Shown one piece after another: positions 1 through 12,238 of a stretch of DNA of 64,000 nt; position 1 is the stretch's first letter, and the number at the start of each line of letters is the position of its first letter. The notes under the pieces were generated by a model, which was not told the origin of the DNA, searched no databases, and worked only from the letters and a program-made list of their open reading frames with translations. The stretch is from Acanthacorydalis orientalis (lineage: Eukaryota > Arthropoda > Insecta > Megaloptera > Corydalidae). The position numbers were made by a program, and so were the translations under genes. The stretch is from assembly GCA_034766995.1 (NCBI GenBank), contig CM068320.1, positions 24,479,351 through 24,543,350 on the forward strand, read 5' to 3'.

Positions 1-570
1 TGTATCTGCGTAAATGTGTATCTGATAATTTTATGCACACACATTTATAAAATTAATTTTTCTGTTAATGAAATATTTAATGAATTTTACAACATAAAGT
101 CAAATAACACGATCAATTATTTACTGTAACATTTTGAAATTAATTCAATGTTATATAATTGAAATTCCGAAAAAGATTCGTATTATAATTGTTTGTTGTG
201 TGTAAATTATCATCTTGAACCAATAAATTGGTATTTATGTTCACGCAAGTTCAAACGATACATATGTCTATCATTTCATAAAATATTTTATATTGCTGTT
301 TAAAAATAAACAAATGTATCTCATAAAATTTATTCTCGTACGTACCAAAATACTAAATACGAAATTTATTCAGACTGTAAAACTTTATTCGCAGTTATTT
401 AAAAATACGTGTTTAGATTTAGTGTTTTGATGATTGAAATGATTTTTAGGTAACGAAAAAGAATATTTTGTTTATGTGATAGACTTGAAACAAATATGCT
501 ATGAAAATAAGTATCGTTGATTATTTTCTCATTTTTTTTACCAATAATACGGATGGTATTAATTGTACTC
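1..570. other. AT-rich flank, no gene seen
   Basis: No splice-supported coding frame, RNA gene or terminal repeat is visible. It is the left flank of the piggyBac-like element whose TTAA target begins at 571. Confidence 0.5.
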
Positions 571-703
571 TTAACCCTTTGACATACAAAAACGTCTCTG
601 ATACGCCATGTGTTTCTTATGCCATTGTAAACATTGACGTTTCTGAGACGCATGTAGAATTATTTCGTTTTAGTACAGCTATAAAGCAATTATTAGAAAG
701 AAA

Positions 704-753
<50 letters not shown>

Positions 754-771
754 GTGTTAAATTATGAACCA

Positions 772-2474
772 ACATCCAATATTCATATGCCGTTTTTCAT
801 ACGTTGGTCGTTTACCGAGAGTTCCGTCCGTCTTCCGTGACTTTTCGAGATAATTTTTTGCATATTTACTTTCTTACGAGTGTTGGGGTGCAGGCCCAAC
901 GCCTCAGCCCCCATCCTGGAGGACCACGGTTTTCTGTCAGGGTTGTTGTTGGTTTTCTATCAGGGGTGATTCCCAAGGAAGTTAGGCTGGCAATAAAGGT
1001 CATGAAAAATAACAAATCTCCCGGTCCAGGAGGTTTACCCATAAAGCTACTAAAAAACGCCCCCAATGTAATAATAGAATCTCTTTTATCACTCTTTAAC
1101 GAATGTCTAAACGGAGGCGAAATACCGCCCGACTGGAAATTAAGTTATATAAGTTCCATTCATAAAAAAGGAGACAAGAAAAACTGTGATAACTACAGAG
1201 GTATTAGCGTTATATCCTCAATTGTTACACTGTACGGACGTATCCTAGCACATAGACTAGGAAACGAAATTCAGAATATGGAGGAGAAAAGTGGCTTTAG
1301 AGCTGGAAGGTCCACCATTGACAATATATTTTGCATTAAACAATTGATGGAAAAAAGTATAACCTACAACAGCGAACTTCATATGGTTTTCGTGGATCTA
1401 AAAAAGGCCTTTGATAGTGTGCCTCTAAACAAATTATGGACCGCACTTACAGAAAACGGAATTGCTAACACATATATCAACGCTGTAAAATTACTGTACA
1501 AAGAAGCAAAAAGTAAAATAAAAATCGGTCATACCTACTCCTCAGAATTCGAAGTTAGTAAAGGAGTAAGACAGGGCTGTCCTCTGTCCCCGATTCTGTT
1601 TAATATTTTCATGACATCTGTCCTAAGAAATTGGAGTAGGAAATGCAGTGCAATGGGTATCAATACTGGAGAAGGGATCATACACACATTACTCTTCGCC
1701 GACGACCAAGTGATAATGGCAGAGGATACCCAGCATGTAAAGTATATGATGAGAAAACTAATAGAGGAATTCGAAATCTGGGGGCTGCAAATTAACACCA
1801 AGAAAACACAATACATGGTCATTCAGGCAAACGGTCGGGATATCGAGACGGAAAAAGTATCATCAAATCAACCTCCCAATACAACTATCTTGGCATTACA
1901 CAAACATCAGATGGATCAGATCAAAAGGACATACTGAATAAAATTGGGAAAGGGAGGGCCATTACTAGCAAGCTGCGTTCCGTAATATGGAGTATGGACA
2001 TCTCGTTAAAAACAAAAAAAAAAAAACAGTTATTTCAATCATTCGTAGAGAGCTGTGCCACCTATGGGTCGGAAGTTTGGACTCTAAACGCGAACATGAA
2101 AAGAAGGATTGAAGCGATGGAGATGAAGTTCTGGAGACGATGCTGCCAACACACGTTACTTGACCGCGTTAGAAACGAAGAAATTAGGAAGAAGAGCAAC
2201 GCCAAAATCCCAATAACATGCACAATAGAAAAGAAACAGCTGTTATGGTATGGACATATGAAGAGAATGGAAAGGCAGAGAATGCCAAATATAGCCTGGA
2301 ATTGGGTCCCCTCAAGAAGAAGAAAAAGAGGACGGCCAAGGAGACAATGGCACGAAGGCATAAGAACTGCCATGAGGATATGGGACGTAGAGGAGAGTGA
2401 CGTCCACGACAGAAGCACATGGCGAGCGAGATGCGGGAAATGGCCAGAGGCCGTATGAACACCGCTCATAGTAG
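772..2474 (+). mobile_element. RTE-clade LINE, 5'-truncated copy
   Basis: A non-LTR retrotransposon copy is flanked by a perfect 14-bp target duplication, TAAATTATGAACCA, at 758-771 and 2475-2488. It lacks the endonuclease half and begins within the region before the reverse transcriptase. The first ~120 bp (about 850-970) is less AT-rich and does not align with typical RTE coding sequence. The insertion is inside the piggyBac-like element and is therefore younger than it. Confidence 0.8.
966..2458 (+). pseudogene. RTE LINE reverse transcriptase, frameshifted
   Basis: The frame from about 966 to 1937 encodes the RT fingers and palm: a KSPGPGGLP motif, the GFRAGRSTIDNIF block, VDLKKAFDSV (first catalytic Asp), GVRQGCPLSPILFN, and LLFADDQ (the Asp pair, FADD instead of YADD). 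One frameshift at about 1860-1890 throws the frame to a stop at 1937. The correct frame resumes at about 1888 (YLGITQTSDGSD) and continues through 1994-2458 with the RTE C-terminal hallmark: an LYGSE-like ATYGSEVWTL, WYGHMKRME and RRKRGRPRRQW. RTE/BovB elements end this way, which is why RTE is preferred over Jockey or CR1. A poly-A slip at 2018-2027 is still in frame. The copy is inactive. Confidence 0.85.
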
Positions 2475-2532
2475 TAAATTATGAACCATAGAAACGAACT
2501 CTGCAACACGTCTGTTTTGAATTTGTACAAAA

Positions 2533-2745
2533 GTGACAGTGAAAGCCAAATGGGTTATTCGGGTGAGATCATATTTTCTTGAACATATACCTTCCATTGG
2601 TAAAAAGCAACATCCTGTAAAGAGATATCACGTGTGTTCAAAAAATAATATAAGAAACGAAACGTCTCTCCAGTGTAAGAAATGTCAAATAACTCTACAT
2701 TTACCAGAATGTATCGAAAAGATTGATACTCTACAGGACTATTGA
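2533..2745 (+). pseudogene. piggyBac transposase C-terminal zinc-finger remnant
   Basis: The reading frame carries the C-terminal cysteine-rich domain of piggyBac transposases: RYHVCSKNNIRNET, then LQCKKCQITLHLPECIEK, then a terminal LQDY. Spacing is C-x(2)-C-x-C type with the family's closing (H/D)xLxDY. It lies just inside the right terminus of the element at 571-2912. The upstream transposase has been deleted, and the first residues of this frame are not recognisable. In intact enzymes this domain binds the terminal repeats. Confidence 0.7.
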
Positions 2746-2912
2746 ATTATTATTTAATTTGTTATTTAATTATTCTTTATTAATTTCGGTTACTAGTATT
2801 GAATTATAATATTTAGCAATATATAAATATTATTTTCTTCGTTAAGCTTACACAAATGTTAGGCTGAGAAATAAGTAGTATTTTTTGGCCATATCGTATG
2901 TCAAGGGGTTAA

Positions 2913-3551
2913 TGAAATTATGTATCATAAAAATGTAGATTTAGTGTTAAACAATTTAATTTTATTTAATGTTAATCCATTAAAAGTACGCACCTTTAAA
3001 AATGTAGACGTTTCAAGAAGAATACATCTTTTTAATAAATTAGTAAAATACATGTATATTATTTTGACCATTAAGATCAAGTAAAATCTTATTTGTTATA
3101 TTAAATAACGACGACTGAGCGGTTTTAATAAAAAATATGATATGTATGAGTAGTTCATATAAAAGTATAAGAAACATTAAAACTATATAGAACATGAGCA
3201 TTATCATTTAGAATAACGATATGACTGGTAAACAACCATTTAAAAATAGAAGTAGGTCAGCTCAGTAATTCAATAAAAAAATATACTACTTATAGTACGA
3301 AGATAAAACGTTTCAGTTACAACCTCATTGTTAACAAGTCACCCTAACTAATAACATTATTTTTAAACCATTCAGTTGTGGTCGGATCTAAATAAATATC
3401 ATATTATCAAAAGTTGATATAAAAATTACATTCACTAAGCTTTCTACACACAGTTATTTTTTAAAACAAACACTATTTTCAATAAATCGACTTGATCCAT
3501 TTTTTTGTTTCAACCAGTGTTATTTTATATTTTAATTTAGATAGTATAACG

Positions 3552-3600
<49 letters not shown>

Positions 3601-5160
3601 GATGAATATTTTTAAGTACATATTTTACTTTCATATGTTTAGACTTCATAAACATGTTTGTCATTCTTATAATACTTAATATGACGGTTTCAAATATATA
3701 TGAAAAAAATTAGAAATTAGTTCCTAAAGAACCGGTTCACTGTAATCTAATATTTTTACAAAAAGAACAAAGTAAATGTAACCATTCACTATAAAGTATC
3801 CCTGTAAGTAGTAACACACATATATTTACACGAAATATCTAAACATTTTCTCATGTTTTCTCTATTATTAATGTTTAAAATGTAATCTACTTATAATCTC
3901 GTTATCATCATTCATGTTTCACATAGTTCTATAACATGTTTGATAAAAGATTTCGACTTAAAAGTTATACAAGAACGTAATAAATATATTTAATTAATAT
4001 GGTGGAATGAATGTACTTTCACTTATATTAAAAAGTAACTCGGTGTTAATAAATATTTGTATTGTATTGTATTTTATATTATTTACTCGTTTAAGAAGTG
4101 TTTATTAACTTTCATTCACACATTATTATAACTGGATAATACGATAAAGCTTTAATTTATTTTCAGGCCAAATTAAATACATTTTACTGTTGTTATAAAA
4201 TTGTAATTTGGAATTATAAAATGATTGTATGGAATTTTTTAAAACATTTATTTATTTAATGTTAAAACACATTTAATATTCAATAATAAATGGGTTTTTA
4301 ATGAAATATCTAATTGTTATCAATAAAAATAAACAGCTCAATATTTTGTTCATTATATTATTACCTTATTGTAGGAATAAGAATATATATTAACAAGAAC
4401 TCCTAAAACTGTTCTTGTAGATGTAGAATACGTTATTAAACATATCCCAACTGAACTAATTCAAAAAGTATGAGAGGAATATTAACTTTTTTCATATAAA
4501 AAATTAACTAGAACACAAAATCTGAAAATAAATATTTTTTTTTTATGATTAATATACAAAGAAATCAGATATACTTAAGAAATAATGCAAATAATATTTC
4601 TCCAGAAAATCATTAGTAATTATGAGTACTATTTAGAACATTTATTATAAAGTACGATATGTGTTGGAACAAACAACTAGTTACAAATCATTTAATAGTT
4701 AAAATATTGAATAGAAAACCTTAAATCTCTGCTTTCTTTTTTTGAAAAAAAAAACAATCTGGCGAAACGTTTAATATCGTAGTAAATATTTCTCTAAATA
4801 TTAATATTAAACATATACTAGCACTTGAATTTGCAACAATAAGAATTATTATTTTTATCAGAGCTATCTGAAAAAATTATAATTTTATTTTGAATATAAT
4901 TTCATGTTACGTATTCCTTGTAAATATACATTTTGAATCCAATAACTCAAAAATAAATATGATAGATATTTATGAGCTTCAGTTTGGTATTTCCAACAAA
5001 TTGATCCCTTTATTTGAACTCATGAGAATTAGCCATATGCCGTAAGAGATAACCGCTTATGGAGCCAATTTTAAAACAGTCAGTATGTTGTAATATCAAT
5101 AAAAGTTGAAAAACAAAGTAAATATTTTTTATGTATTATATTTATTTAAATAAACCGAAT
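2913..5160. other. AT-rich intergenic, no gene seen
   Basis: Very AT-rich sequence with a (TA)n array at 3554-3597. I see no coding frame with protein similarity, no terminal repeats and no RNA gene. Confidence 0.5.
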
Positions 5161-5171
5161 ACCTAAGTACT

Positions 5172-5308
5172 TATATATATATATATATATATATATACAC
5201 TAATTTTTATATGGTATTAAAATTTAAAGAAAATAAATCAATCATTTATTTTATTGGTAACACCATCAGGTAAATATTGTCTATATATATATATATATAT
5301 ATACACAA

Positions 5309-5358
<50 letters not shown>

Positions 5359-5371
5359 CTTTAAATATTGT

Positions 5372-5423
<52 letters not shown>

Positions 5424-5506
5424 CAAAATTATCCACAAAAAAACTAATAGAACAACACGTTGCAAAAAATAATCTATCTGCGAAAATGTTTATATAAATT
5501 ACTAAC

Positions 5507-5561
<55 letters not shown>

Positions 5562-5585
5562 TATATGTATGTATGTATGTATATA
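5172..5585. repeat. Cluster of (TA)n and (CA)n microsatellites
   Basis: (TA)n at 5172-5198, (TA)n-(CA)n-(TA)n at 5282-5355, (TA)n at 5380-5418 and (TA)n ending in (TGTA)n at 5511-5585. Confidence 0.9.
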
Positions 5586-5589
5586 AATC

Positions 5590-5745
5590 TATAACGTCGA
5601 CTTATTTATTTGGAACAAGATTTCTTTGTTTATTTCCAAATATATTTATTGTTTCATTCGAACATGTACATGCTTATAATTGACAAGTGAGTGAGCGCAG
5701 CTAGCCAGGAGTTAATGAGCAAAGCGAGTAGGGGCAGAGCCCCCT
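5590..5745 (+). mobile_element. Possible Helitron-like 3' end
   Basis: The sequence ends with a short GC-rich hairpin, AGGGGCAGAGCCCCCT, immediately followed by AGT, so the last bases read CTAG-T. It is preceded by a GAGCGAAGC-like stretch at 5687-5728. Helitrons typically end with a hairpin and CTRR and insert before T. No Rep/helicase coding sequence and no 5' TC end were found, so this is tentative. Confidence 0.35.
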
Positions 5746-5748
5746 AGT

Positions 5749-5772
5749 GTATATATATATATGTATTTATAT

Positions 5773-5820
<48 letters not shown>

Positions 5821-5837
5821 TTATATATACATATATA

Positions 5838-5901
<64 letters not shown>
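5749..5901. repeat. Compound (TA)n microsatellite
   Basis: About 150 bp of TA repeats interrupted by TGTATTTATATATACA units. Confidence 0.9.
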
Positions 5902-5906
<5 letters not shown>

Positions 5907-5950
5907 CGATTAATAAAAAAATAATTATTATAAGCAAATTCAAGAGGGGT

Positions 5951-6870
5951 AGCCACAGGCACGAGGGTCTAATTAAGAAACTATTGGATCATAGGATCCT
6001 TTATTATATTGTAAGAATAATCGACGGCTATCTACGTAGAAGAACGTTCCATGTAGAGATAGAAAATAAGAAATCATCAACAAAGACCGTGACGGCAGGG
6101 GTGCTCCATGGCACGATATTCTGGTCAACTCTCTTTAACAGTTACATAAACGACTCGCCAAAAACGACAGGTACTGAACTAGTCCTGTACACGGACGGCA
6201 CAGTAATTTACATTACGGAACGCAACACAGAAGTTAAGACGACTGCAAAAGACATTAAATAAATGAAGTGAACATTCCAAAAAAATGGAAACCAAAGCTA
6301 AATGTGGCAGAGACTCGAGCGATCATCTTTACAAGTAAAAGAATGTACATTCCGAGCAAACTGAGATAAATGACACAGAGATTGAATGGAAAGACTCTGG
6401 TAAAGTACCTGGGCGTGCACATAGACAAAAAGTTAATGTACAGCGAACATGTGTCAAGAGTCAAGAAGAAACCATACGCCTCGCTAAGTATTATATATCC
6501 GATGCTAGCGAAAAGCAGCAAGTTAATCAAGAGAATAAGATATTGCTGTACAAGATAGCCATAAGACCAGTGATGATATGTACAGCGCCAATTTCGAGAA
6601 ACGCCTACAAAAAATATATCAAGATGGTATAAATGGTCCTAAATCAGATTTCAGGTATGGTACTGAATAAACCACGCGGTCATTCATTAAAGAAGTTGCA
6701 CGAAGAAGCGAATTTTGATACGGTAAACAAGTTTATAGTGAATTTGGAAGTTTTATCAACCGATGTCCCATGACAACGAGTTGATAGAGAATATAAGGTC
6801 AGCGAAAATTATTATCTTATGTAACCAGTTAGGAAGAAGACAGAGCGAAGCACATCTTACCGTATCACTT
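5951..6870 (+). pseudogene. Jockey-type LINE reverse transcriptase fragment
   Basis: The upstream-extended frame reads [14 protein letters not shown], then IVRIIDGYLRRRTFHVEI, AGVLHGTIFWSTLFNSYIND and LVLYTDGTVIYI. These align in order with Jockey-clade RT palm motifs; the AGVPQGS block is altered and the FADDT box is degraded to YTDGT. A second frame (6370-6558) carries KTLVKYLGVHIDKKL, and out-of-frame remnants to about 6870 (LLYKIAIRPVMICTAPI, KLHEEANF) match the thumb and C-terminal region. Loss of the catalytic Asp pair and several frameshifts make this a fossil. The 3' limit is uncertain. Confidence 0.75.
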
Positions 6871-7383
6871 TGCAAAATAAAAATCATAACTTTACTTTGA
6901 ACATGGGGTTGGAATTTTTCACTTGACAAGAGTACTAGTTTTTTTGAAATTTTTCTAGAAAATCAAAATAAATTAACATTAATTGAAGTCAAATCATTAA
7001 TAGAGGTTAGATGCTGGTAATACGGGATCAAGATCCCAAGAACAGACGAAGAAAGAACAAGTCCACGAAGAAGAACACAAGAATAGCTACATTGTTTTTA
7101 AAAGTAACCTAAAAAATAATATTATTGATACAAAGCAACGTTAGTATAAGACATAAAAAAACTATGTTTCCTTTATGTATGAGACAATCAACATTATTTT
7201 CAAAAATTTTTAGTAACCAATTTTATCTTTTTGCTTTGTCTTTAATTAATTGTGATTTTCAGAATTGAAATATCGAATAATTATTCTTTTTTTTTAATAA
7301 AAACATTCTTTTTTGTAATTACTTAAATAATAGTCTTAGAAAAGTTACTACATAAAAATTAAATTATTATAATTTTATTAGAG

Positions 7384-7434
<51 letters not shown>

Positions 7435-7710
7435 GTACACATACTCGCATTAAGCTTTTGATACTGTCAAAATTGTAATAAACTCAAACAAATGCCAAGC
7501 TCATAATGTATATGATACCACATTTACGCCATGCTGCTACTATGACTGTACTCTGCTATAATGTATTTGAACCTTAAATTTACAAATCTTGTTTTCCTAA
7601 AATTTATGAAACCATTTATAACATTATTTTACCTGATATTTACTATGAACATTATGAAAGAATATAATAGTGATTAGTGTTTACTACCAGAAAAATGACT
7701 GCAGGTAAAT

Positions 7711-7760
<50 letters not shown>

Positions 7761-9130
7761 AGCAAGTGATAAAATTTGAAACATTAAAGGATGTTTTGAT
7801 AAATATTAATACATTTTAAAAGCTCTCTCTGATAATTAAACAACAATTTAAATAAATTTAAAGTTCTCTTGTGATGCTAGAAAACAACTTAAAAGTGTTA
7901 AATATTAATAAATACTTTTAAATATTTAAACAGACGATTATAACGTTATTTTTACTCGCATGCAATAATGTCAAACAATAATTTCATGATTAACTAATAT
8001 AACTATAAAAAACTTTATTTAAATCGTTCTCTCTCTGAGGTCATTTAAAACCCTCGACTATTCAGATTATTAGCAACTGAGAAATATTTAACTGGCACGT
8101 AGTAATCCCTTGTCAATCTATCTCCACAACGATAAAATAACATATTTGAACAGAAATTCACAAATCATAATATTATATGTTCCTTCTTCCAAGTACATAT
8201 TTCATTAATAACAATTCGATTTTCTGTTTTGATTCGATATTTGATTTTGAAATACTTATAAGTTATTTAAATAGTTAGATTCGTTTTTAATATACTAATT
8301 TCAATAATTTATAAAAAATAATTTAGTAAATAATTATTTTTTAATTAAACTGAAACATCTTTAATATGACGAATAAAATTAATCATTAAGATTTTCGAGA
8401 AATATTTTTATATTCACAATTTTTTAACTGAATATTTATTATAACAAAAATGTTTTATTTTCAAAACGTATGTTCTGTATACACCGTTCAAAGTATAACA
8501 TTCATTTTAATTTCATTTCTGTGTACTTCACACAGTACATATTGAAGTATTAAACAACAAAAGCCTCAACTTGATATCACGCTCGTACTCCTATTCTGTA
8601 CTGGTCTGAACCTGAGTAAATATTGAATAACAGTATACACATAATACCTATTTTATACGATATGAAGTCGAATACATAAAAGAATGGAACAACTTTGATC
8701 AAATCCGTTTTTGTATTATTTGTATAAAGTTGAACGGATGAATTGTCATTAAAATATAATTGACGTATCCGTACTTTAAACGATTCTGGTTACATATTTA
8801 ATTATAAGAGAAATGAGTTTCCAAATTGAGACTTAAGTAGCGTGATCTTGAAAGAGAATTCGGTATCAAGTTCATATATCCGATGGAGGTTTAGAACCTT
8901 CATCGTAACTTATTAAATTTGGATAGAGCAGTTTACTGTTAATTAACCGACGCACCCCTGGATCCAATTACAGCCTTTGTGAACAACGTAGGCAGTTTGA
9001 AATACAATCTTTATCAGATAATAAGTTAACACTTAAATACCGAGTATGAAAAATTCTGTATGCGGGTTTTTATAAGTAAGCGCATCACGCACACACACAC
9101 CTGTATACTCGTTTATACACACATATATAC

Positions 9131-9194
<64 letters not shown>

Positions 9195-9278
9195 AGAGAG
9201 AGAGGACGATTCAACTTAGGCTTCCACACAAAAATATTAAAAGAAAGCAATTTTTTTAAAAAAAAACACGTTATCTCC

Positions 9279-9336
9279 TATTTAGTATTTTAGTTCAATT
9301 GTATTTTAGTATTGAATTAAACTAAAATACTAAATA
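9279..9336. repeat. Hairpin-forming inverted repeat
   Basis: A 22-bp arm at 9279-9300 is complementary to 9315-9336 at 21 of 22 positions, with a 14-base loop. Confidence 0.7.
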
Positions 9337-9377
9337 ATAAATAGTATGACTTCCTCTTTTCATTCACCTCTGTGCTC

Positions 9378-9475
9378 CCTTTAATACTTCCATGTAGAAG
9401 CCTTAATACTTCCAGCAAAGCCTTAATACTTAAAGTATTTATTAATACTCCAGCCTTAATACTTCCAGAAGAAAT
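9378..9475. repeat. Irregular short repeat, unit TTAATACTTCCA
   Basis: The phrase GCCTTAATACTTCCAG and variants of it recur about four times at uneven spacing. Confidence 0.55.
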
Positions 9476-9497
9476 TGAATTACCCTATATATAATTA

Positions 9498-9501
<4 letters not shown>

Positions 9502-9577
<76 letters not shown>
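9502..9577. repeat. (CT)n(TA)n compound microsatellite
   Basis: About 27 bp of CT repeats pass directly into about 48 bp of TA repeats. Confidence 0.9.
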
Positions 9578-9581
<4 letters not shown>

Positions 9582-10319
9582 ATTTTATGTTCACGTGTAG
9601 ATTTTCAATCCTAATTTTATTTGCTTAGATAGATAGATTGAATGGAAATAAAATGCAATAATTAAAAAGAAAATGTTTAAATCTTTAAAATTGTACTATA
9701 AGTGCCAAATGCAACTAAAATTTTAAATTCTGAATTAAACTGACTTTAAAACAAACTTAATTTGTAAAGCTATTTAAAGAAAAGAGCTATTACAGTATAC
9801 AGACGAGTTTCAATTACTGTGAATCTTTCTTTAAAAGAAACTTTTAATTACATAAAGTACCATAGTAAATGTAATTTCTTAACGATTTTTTAAATAGAAT
9901 TTTGTTCATAATGTTCTATAATCAAACTAATAAAATAGGTTTGTTTTTGAACAAGAATGATATATAGAGTAATAAATATCCATTTTAATATAAATAGAAA
10001 TCATATACAAATTTATGAAGATTAGGAAATTATCAATTTATTATAAACAATTCAATAACATTTGTATAAATTTTTACATTATGTATATAATTATAATAAT
10101 TCATATTTATTCTTTTTTAAAACAATTATAAATGTGTATTGAAATTAATTATAGTTAAATTTGAAATTATTAATTTTCATTCGGTTTAAAAAAAGGACTG
10201 TCTATTAAAAATGGTATAGATTTAAAAGTATCGATTGTTTTCTACATTTTCTTTATTATAAACATAAAAAAATATTAAATGTTTTATAAATTAATAATTT
10301 ATTTAAATTAAAATTGATA

Positions 10320-10357
<38 letters not shown>

Positions 10358-10580
10358 TCTTAAAAAAAAACATTGTAACATGCTCTTTAAATTCAAATTC
10401 AATAATATTTTGGAAAGTTTATAATTTAGCACTGAAATCATTATTAAGTTCAGGTTGAAAATCGAAAACAGAACTATTAGAGAATAGAGAGAGATAAAAA
10501 TATATCACACAAAAGAGCCAAAGTGATTATTGTAACGTTGTTTCAATTTAAAATATTAATATGTAAGTTTTTCATTGATC

Positions 10581-11144
10581 TTAGGTTAGTAGAAAAATAA
10601 TTGCGGTCTATATAATTGCATTTAATTCGTGTGGCACCCATTTGTCAAGCTCTTCTGATTTTCCTATCGGTTTCAAGTGGTCCGGACCTGTTGGATGACT
10701 AACGCCTGACTTTTGTGCAAGCGCTTGAATTGTTTTGCGTGATTCTTATTCAACTAGCGCCTTCAGTTGCTCGTTATGAACTGAAGAAGAACGCCCGCGA
10801 CCTTCTTCCTCCTCAAAGCTCTCGTCCCTAGCACGAAATTTTTGGAACCACCATTGCACTGTGAGCTCCTTAGCAGTACCCACACCAAAAGCATCGTTCA
10901 GTTTACGAGCAATTTCTGTTGCTTTACCACCCGTTTTGAACTCATACAAAAAATTCGTGTGATTTGCTTCTTTTCCATCGTTAACTCAATAGCCCAAGTT
11001 GAAGTAAACTTAATAATAAAATCAGTCGATAAAAAAAATACAGACCAAAAATGGACTTTAAAATGATATTAATATGAATTTCATTGAAAAATGAAGGTTA
11101 GAATTCAGACAACAAAAACCGCAATTATTTTCCTACCGACCTAA
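10581..11144 (-). mobile_element. Mariner (cecropia/Hsmar1-type) internal-deletion derivative, copy 1
   Basis: Terminal repeats begin TTAGGTTAGTAGAAAAATAA (left) and, inverted, TTAGGTCGGTAGGAAAATAA (right). This is close to the Hsmar1/MADE1 end type. TA follows the right end; the left flank reads TC, presumably a mutated TA. On the minus strand it encodes the first transposase helix-turn-helix (FKTGGKATEIARKLNDAFG, TVQWWFQKF) and the start of the second. It stops soon after a KWVPHEL motif at about 10640, then meets the terminal repeat. The DDE catalytic domain is absent. Copies 2 (32871) and 3 (49792) share this structure. Confidence 0.85.
10746..10949 (-). pseudogene. Mariner transposase, DNA-binding half only
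   Basis: The frame contains a mariner N-terminal HTH with the family signatures VQWWFQKFRARDESFE (WWF and GDESLE-like) and an RGR-SS hook where a G-R-P-S motif is expected, then HNEQLKALVE. It is closed by a stop at 10746-10748. The remainder of the second HTH and a WVPHEL linker follow in other frames. No D1, D2 or D3 region is present. Confidence 0.8.
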
Positions 11145-11501
11145 TATCTTTACGGCCGATTCCATTCAAAAAGATCTAAAAATCATCCTTATATTATTGA
11201 TTTAAACAAGTAATTCTATGCTTGATACTGAAATTATTGAAAAGTGATTCTTAATTAAAACAAGAAAATCCCTATGAACTCGCATTATATCAACTTCTTC
11301 TCGAATATCCAATCAATCCATACAATCACCTTCAATATTTACCTATATGAGTAATAAGATATTAATTCTTGAATATTATACAAGTTAATTAAACAGTTAA
11401 AAAAGAATACTGTTTAGTAACGCATATAAGGATATCATGAACGTTCATTTATCCAAAAATAAGAATAATTTTATTAAAAGTAGTTCCACTCTAATTCAAT
11501 A

Positions 11502-11502
<1 letters not shown>

Positions 11503-11560
<58 letters not shown>

Positions 11561-11571
11561 GATAGATATAT
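11503..11571. repeat. (TA)n microsatellite
   Basis: TA repeats with a central CATA interruption and a GATAGATA end. Confidence 0.9.
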
Positions 11572-11772
11572 AATATATTGTTCAGATAATTAAAATCTTA
11601 ATTAAGATTTGAAGCCTTTTTAATAAGAAATTAATGGAATATAACAACAGCAGAGTTTATTAAATCAAATTTATATTTGATTCGATAATCTCTACAATTC
11701 AAAAATATTATAAAGAGATATGAATAGATTAAGGTTTGTTTTGTATATTATCTTTTTTAATATTCTTTAAAG

Positions 11773-11776
<4 letters not shown>

Positions 11777-11842
<66 letters not shown>
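11777..11842. repeat. (TA)n microsatellite
   Basis: About 33 uninterrupted TA units. Confidence 0.9.
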
Positions 11843-11845
<3 letters not shown>

Positions 11846-11890
11846 TATATATGGATGTGAATATATGCGTCTACATATATTCATATATTC

Positions 11891-12230
11891 TAGAGGTGAG
11901 CAACTTCATCGATAACAAGAACCAAATATAATACTTTTCATACATTTTTGAATATTCAAGATCCACCTAAAATATTATTTTAAAATTCTATTCATAAATA
12001 ATAAATACAACTTTACAGTAGTCCTACTCACCAAAACAGAATATGTATAATATCAACTCGTTTAAGACTTTGAGTGGATCTTCATTTTTACAGTTAATAG
12101 TTTTAAATCTGACTATAGATGTCTACTATAGATTATTTACATAAAAGTTTAGGAAAAATGGCAATAAACCCGAATAATGTTTCGAGAGCCGCACAGAATT
12201 GCTTTAGGAGCCGCAGTTTGCCCACCGTTG
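11891..12230. mobile_element. hAT-type MITE
   Basis: The left end TAGAGGTGAGCAAC and the inverted right end CAACGGTGGGCAAACTGCGG resemble each other and common hAT ends (GGTGGGCAAACTGCGGC). The flanking 8-mers ATATATTC (11883-11890) and ACATATTC (12231-12238) match at 7 of 8 positions, the hAT target-duplication length. The 340-bp element has no transposase. The short frame at 12119 runs across its right end and is not a gene. Confidence 0.65.
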
Positions 12231-12238
12231 ACATATTC

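Larger units (their letters stand above)
571..2912. mobile_element. piggyBac-like element, defective, interrupted by a LINE
   Basis: The ends are TTAACCCTTTGACATAC (571) and, inverted, GTATGTCAAGGGGTTAA (ending 2912). They form terminal inverted repeats with the TTAA duplication diagnostic of piggyBac. The only transposase remnant is the C-terminal Cys-rich finger at 2533-2742. A (TA)n array (707-750) and a LINE insertion (772-2474) split the element. The catalytic core is missing, so this copy cannot move by itself. The TIRs differ at one of 17 positions, so the copy is moderately young or was recently cross-mobilised. Confidence 0.8.
6900..10580. other. AT-rich intergenic with microsatellites, no gene seen
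   Basis: Contains (TA)n at 7389-7433, (CA)n(TA)n at 7711-7756, (TA)n at 9133-9192 and (CT)n(TA)n at 9502-9577. A 22-bp inverted repeat lies at 9279-9336, and an irregular TTAATACTTCCA repeat at about 9378-9475. The stretch 8820-9010 is less AT-rich, but no frame or motif in it is recognisable. Confidence 0.5.
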
